From assembly GCA_023700805.1 (NCBI GenBank), contig JAMPYF010000032.1, forward strand, positions 1-51,764: 51,764 nt of DNA, read 5' to 3'. The DNA comes from Sulfuritalea sp. Its GTDB lineage: Bacteria > Pseudomonadota > Gammaproteobacteria > Burkholderiales > Rhodocyclaceae. How positions within the stretch are numbered: position 1 is the stretch's first letter; every line of letters begins with the position of its first letter. Position numbers and translations under genes: made by a program. Of this stretch, positions 49,420 to 51,764 are shown in pieces. The notes under the pieces are model-generated. The model was not told the origin of the DNA. It was given only the letters and a program-made list of their open reading frames with translations, and did not search any database.

Positions 49420-49447
49420 GCGTCGACCAACGAGTTCTCCGGCGCGC

Positions 49448-50218
49448 CTAGCCGGCCAGCCCGTCGTAGCAAAGCTTCGCTCCCGCCGCAAGCAGCGTCC
49501 ATGCCGTCACCAGGTTGAAGCCGCGCATGTCGACGGCATGGAGCAGGCGGTAGCCGATCAAGTAGCCGAACGGGATCGCCGGCGCCAGCAGCAGCGAAAC
49601 GCCGAGGTTGGACAGGTCGAGCAGGCCGAGCTGGGCATAGGGGCCGAGCTTGGAGAAATTCACCACCGAAAAGAAGATCACCGTGGTGCCGACCAGGCGC
49701 ATCTTGTCCATGTTCTGCGGCATCAGGTATTGCATGATCGGCGGGCCGCCGGCATGCGAGACGAAGCTGGTGAAGCCGGACAGCGCGCTCCAGAAGATCC
49801 CCGGGCCGAGAGTTGGCGCTGACGGCACGGCGGTATCGAGGTTGCGCGCGGCGCGGAAGCGGTCGCCGGCGAAGAGCAGCGCCTCGATGCCGATCAGCAG
49901 GCGGATCCAGCGCGCATCGACCTGGCCGAAGGTGAGCCAGCCCAGTGCGATGCCGAGCATCGCGCCGGGCAGGATGATGCGCAGGTTGGCCGCATCGGCG
50001 CGGCCGCGAAACACCACCAGGCCGATGGCATCGATGGCGAGCAGGATAGGCAGCATCACCGCGGCGGCGAAGGGCGGCGCCACCACCAGCGCCATCAGTG
50101 GCACGCCGAGGCTGCCCGCCGCGCCGCCGAAGCCGGCCTTGGACATGCCGATCAGTACCGTGGCGGCGACGGCCAGCAGCCAGAAGGCGGGCGGCAGGGT
50201 GGTGGCGTGGTCGAACAT
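49448..50218 (-). CDS. TauE/SafE family sulfite/anion permease
   Basis: 256 residues, about eight membrane helices (FWLLAVAATVLIGMSKAGFGGAAG..., MLPILLAIDAIGLVVF, FWSALSGFTSFVSHAGGPPIMQYLMPQ, VGTTVIFFSVVNFSKLGPY). TauE/SafE export or import of organic/sulfur anions. The reverse-read repeat copy 9 encodes AVPSAPTL in the middle cytoplasmic loop. Confidence 0.88.
   Translation of the reverse strand: MFDHATTLPPAFWLLAVAATVLIGMSKAGFGGAAGSLGVPLMALVVAPPFAAAVMLPILLAIDAIGLVVFRGRADAANLRIILPGAMLGIALGWLTFGQVDARWIRLLIGIEALLFAGDRFRAARNLDTAVPSAPTLGPGIFWSALSGFTSFVSHAGGPPIMQYLMPQNMDKMRLVGTTVIFFSVVNFSKLGPYAQLGLLDLSNLGVSLLLAPAIPFGYLIGYRLLHAVDMRGFNLVTAWTLLAAGAKLCYDGLAG
49811..49833 (+). repeat. Dispersed 23-bp repeat, copy 9 (inside TauE gene)
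   Basis: AGTTGGCGCTGA, CGG, CACGGCGG. The permease on the other strand reads it as AVPSAPTL, same phase as copy 6. Confidence 0.78.
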
Positions 50219-50262
50219 GCGCAGTTTGACGGCTGCCTCTCGGGCGGGGCGCATACTCTACC

Positions 50263-50435
50263 GGAAGCGCGGCGAATCGGCGGTTCCCGGGACATCTCCG
50301 CCGCCCATGGCGTCACCGTGCCGGTGGCGTGGGCGTATTTGTTGCCGGGGGCGGCGGCGAAGGCATCGTATTCCCCGGCATCCGACATGCCATCGGCAGG
50401 ACCGGTGAACTGCGGTTGCAGCTTGCGGCAGCTAG
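50263..50435 (-). pseudogene. Relic: C-terminal part of a C_GCAxxG_C_C gene
   Basis: Translates as CRKLQPQFTGPADGMSDAGEYDAFAAA...YAHATGTVTPW, colinear with CRELQQQFTGRTYDMWDAADYKAFDQA...CAHATGTVTQW of the intact gene at 36147-36659. DNA identity is visible too. Two of the Cys are lost and the N-terminal half is missing; no start. Confidence 0.87.
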
Positions 50436-50566
50436 CACCCGGGGAATCCTGCTCGTGGGCCTTGCCGACCGACAGACCGAGGAAAGGTCGGGTACGGGAC
50501 GCAATTACCGATGGCATCGGGCATATCGGGCGCCCGTCCCTGATCGGCCAGGTGGCGCGCAAGCCG
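50436..50566 (+). pseudogene. Relic: C-terminal part of the TehB-like methyltransferase gene
   Basis: From ACCCGGGGAATCCTGCTCG the DNA parallels 37238-37370 of the intact methyltransferase gene, with indels; the end reads DGIGHIGRPSLIGQVARKP versus EGMGHKGRSALIGLVARKP. It abuts the C_GCAxxG_C_C relic, so everything between (about 0.9 kb including both starts and the promoter) was deleted. Confidence 0.85.
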
Positions 50567-50660
50567 GAACAAGCCTCGCGCCGTATCCTCAGCGCCGACT
50601 GCTGGTGCCGCGCAACGGCACCGAGGTGATGGATTGCGGCTTTGTGCCCGTTGCTGACAT

Positions 50661-50942
50661 ATGATAGTTGGGGGACTGTCGGCGGCTTTAGCTCCTATTG
50701 CGGTCAATCAGGATCGTGGAATCGCATGCTATGCCAGGCCGATGAATTCGTTTTTTGAAGGGATGAATGGAGGGGCGCCGTTCATAGAACATCCCGTTCA
50801 CTTGCAGGTCATGGCGAGAATTATTTCCCCCAATCGATTTTCCCAGGTAGTCAATCCGACCATGCGGAACTCGTATAACTTTCGCTCAATTGACACAAGT
50901 CTGGAATCCGGCGAGTATCGCTCGAATAATAGCAATGATTAA
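50661..50942 (+). CDS. Possible small ORF upstream of secretion gene
   Basis: 93 residues, AT-richer than surroundings, no ribosome site and no family recognised. Ends 3 nt before the secretion-gene ATG. It may be noncoding leader; a possible -35 TTGACA lies inside it at 50890-50895. Confidence 0.25.
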   Translation: MIVGGLSAALAPIAVNQDRGIACYARPMNSFFEGMNGGAPFIEHPVHLQVMARIISPNRFSQVVNPTMRNSYNFRSIDTSLESGEYRSNNSND

Positions 50943-50945
50943 TAT

Positions 50946-51764
50946 ATGGTTTTTGGCAGCTTCGGGGAGGAGGCGGTGCAGGGAGAGCGGATTCTGGATG
51001 GGAAGAGTTTTGTCTGGCTCGCGGGCGCCGCCTGCCAGCTGTTCCGGATACCCTTCGACGCGCGCCTGCTGGCGCAGCAGTTTCCTCCGCCGCAAACCAC
51101 AACCACGCTAATCGAGGCCTTCCGGGCTCTGGGCTTCAAGGTCGCGCTGACCGCGCTGCCGGCGCCGGCCCTGGCGCAGCTCGCCGGCCCGGCCTTCCTT
51201 GCCGTCAAAGTGGAAAACGCGGCGGAAGACGTACCGGAAAACGGGCCCAATTCCGACCTCGCCTTCGTACTCTTCCTGCGCTGCGACAATGATCGCATCG
51301 CCTGGCTGGAGCCGGGCTCGCAGGAGCCGCGCAAACTGCCGCTGGCCGAATTCGCCGCCCGCTACCGCGGCGAAGTATTGCAGTTCGCGCCGAAGGAAGA
51401 GTCGGTCGCCGACCTCGACGGCGGCGACAAAACACCGGCCTTCGGCTTCGGCTGGTTCCTCCCCGAACTTGCCAAACATCGCACGATCTGGCGCGACGTG
51501 CTGATCGCCTCGCTCACCATTCAACTCGTCGGCCTCGCCACACCGCTGTTCACCCAGGTCATCATCGACAAGGTGGTCGCGCACCAGAGCACCAGCACGC
51601 TGACCGTGATCGGCATCGCGCTGGTCCTGTTCATGCTCTTCACCTCCGTCATGGGCTGGCTGCGGCAGTACCTGGTGCTGCACACCGGCAACCGCATCGA
51701 CGCCGTGCTCGGCAGCCAGGTCTTCCGCCACCTGCTGCGCCTGCCCCTGCCCTGGTTCGAGCAG
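50946..51764 (+). CDS. Type I secretion ABC transporter, N-terminal part
   Basis: Runs off the window. N-terminal C39-like domain without the catalytic Cys context (SFVWLAGAACQLFRIPFDARLLAQQF..., FLAVKVENAA, IAWLEPGS), as in LapB/HlyB-type exporters of RTX adhesins, then the first membrane helices (FGWFLPELAKHRTIWRDVLIASLTIQLVGLATPLFTQVIIDKVV). GTG at 50976, after GGGGAGG, is an alternative start. Confidence 0.85.
   Translation, partial: MVFGSFGEEAVQGERILDGKSFVWLAGAACQLFRIPFDARLLAQQFPPPQTTTTLIEAFRALGFKVALTALPAPALAQLAGPAFLAVKVENAAEDVPENGPNSDLAFVLFLRCDNDRIAWLEPGSQEPRKLPLAEFAARYRGEVLQFAPKEESVADLDGGDKTPAFGFGWFLPELAKHRTIWRDVLIASLTIQLVGLATPLFTQVIIDKVVAHQSTSTLTVIGIALVLFMLFTSVMGWLRQYLVLHTGNRIDAVLGSQVFRHLLRLPLPWFEQ

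Noticed and set aside
50946..51100. Active C39 peptidase at the start of the secretion protein
   Set aside because: The single Cys lacks the QxxxxDCG context of processing peptidases; a non-cleaving C39-like domain fits better.

Overview
The window is a GC-rich chromosomal segment of a betaproteobacterium. Gene style and content (ECF/MNIO bufferin-type operon, glrK-qseG-glrR-like cassette, AdoCbl ribonucleotide reductase, multi-domain GGDEF/EAL proteins, many Rhodocyclales-like hypotheticals) suggest Rhodocyclales/Sterolibacteriaceae or a close relative; that placement is inference. Most of it is dense chromosomal backbone. Less typical patches are the toxin-antitoxin/DUF6161-like stretch (7.6-10.1 kb) and the decayed region before the type I secretion gene (50.2-50.95 kb).

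Layout. 0-2 kb: minus-strand coiled-coil protein translationally coupled to a tandem-GAF/PAS sensor (cut by the window edge), and tRNA-Arg(CCU). 2-6.4 kb: Uup-type ABC-F protein, a small hypothetical, an RNase H-fold gene without a normal start codon, a hypothetical, a GIY-YIG protein and an alpha/beta hydrolase. 6.6-10.2 kb: secreted Tyr/Trp-rich protein, antitoxin-toxin-antitoxin module with a frameshifted last gene, and a two-TM hypothetical. 10.2-16 kb: class II ribonucleotide reductase with NrdR-like boxes, then a MaoC-phosphotransacetylase/acetate kinase operon. 16-21.8 kb: solitary EgtD, a bufferin-type RiPP operon (DUF2282 precursor, DUF692/MNIO enzyme, DUF2063 partner, DoxX), and a convergent ECF sigma/anti-sigma pair. 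21.4-25.7 kb: secreted proteins, PQQ-type sugar dehydrogenase, GGDEF-EAL protein. 25.7-31.3 kb: AraC regulator divergent from a four-gene ThDP enzyme/BASS transporter/two-SDR operon. 31.4-37.4 kb: diheme cytochrome c, a large Cache-PAS-GGDEF-EAL protein, and a divergent C_GCAxxG_C_C/methyltransferase pair. 37.4-43.5 kb: envelope lipoprotein operon beneath a sigma-54 promoter, next to the GlrR/QseG/GlrK-like cassette that probably controls it. 43.8-51.8 kb: small secreted protein, HtrA-like protease, groES-groEL, HTH pair, TauE/SafE permease, pseudogene relic, and the start of a type I secretion ABC transporter.

The main new signals are: (1) a short dispersed repeat of 23 bp, nine copies in both orientations, four of them read in frame inside four different proteins' linkers or loops (five coding insertions counting the two in Uup as separate copies gives the ABC-F protein two, EgtD one, the ThDP enzyme one and TauE one) and the rest intergenic; (2) a complete sigma-54/TGTC-N10-GACA circuit linking the GlrR-like regulator to an adjacent glycine-zipper lipoprotein operon; (3) a deleted duplicate of the divergent C_GCAxxG_C_C/methyltransferase pair at 50.26-50.57 kb; and (4) a bufferin-type RiPP operon facing its probable sigma/anti-sigma regulators. 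All calls come from reading the sequence by eye; no database search was run.
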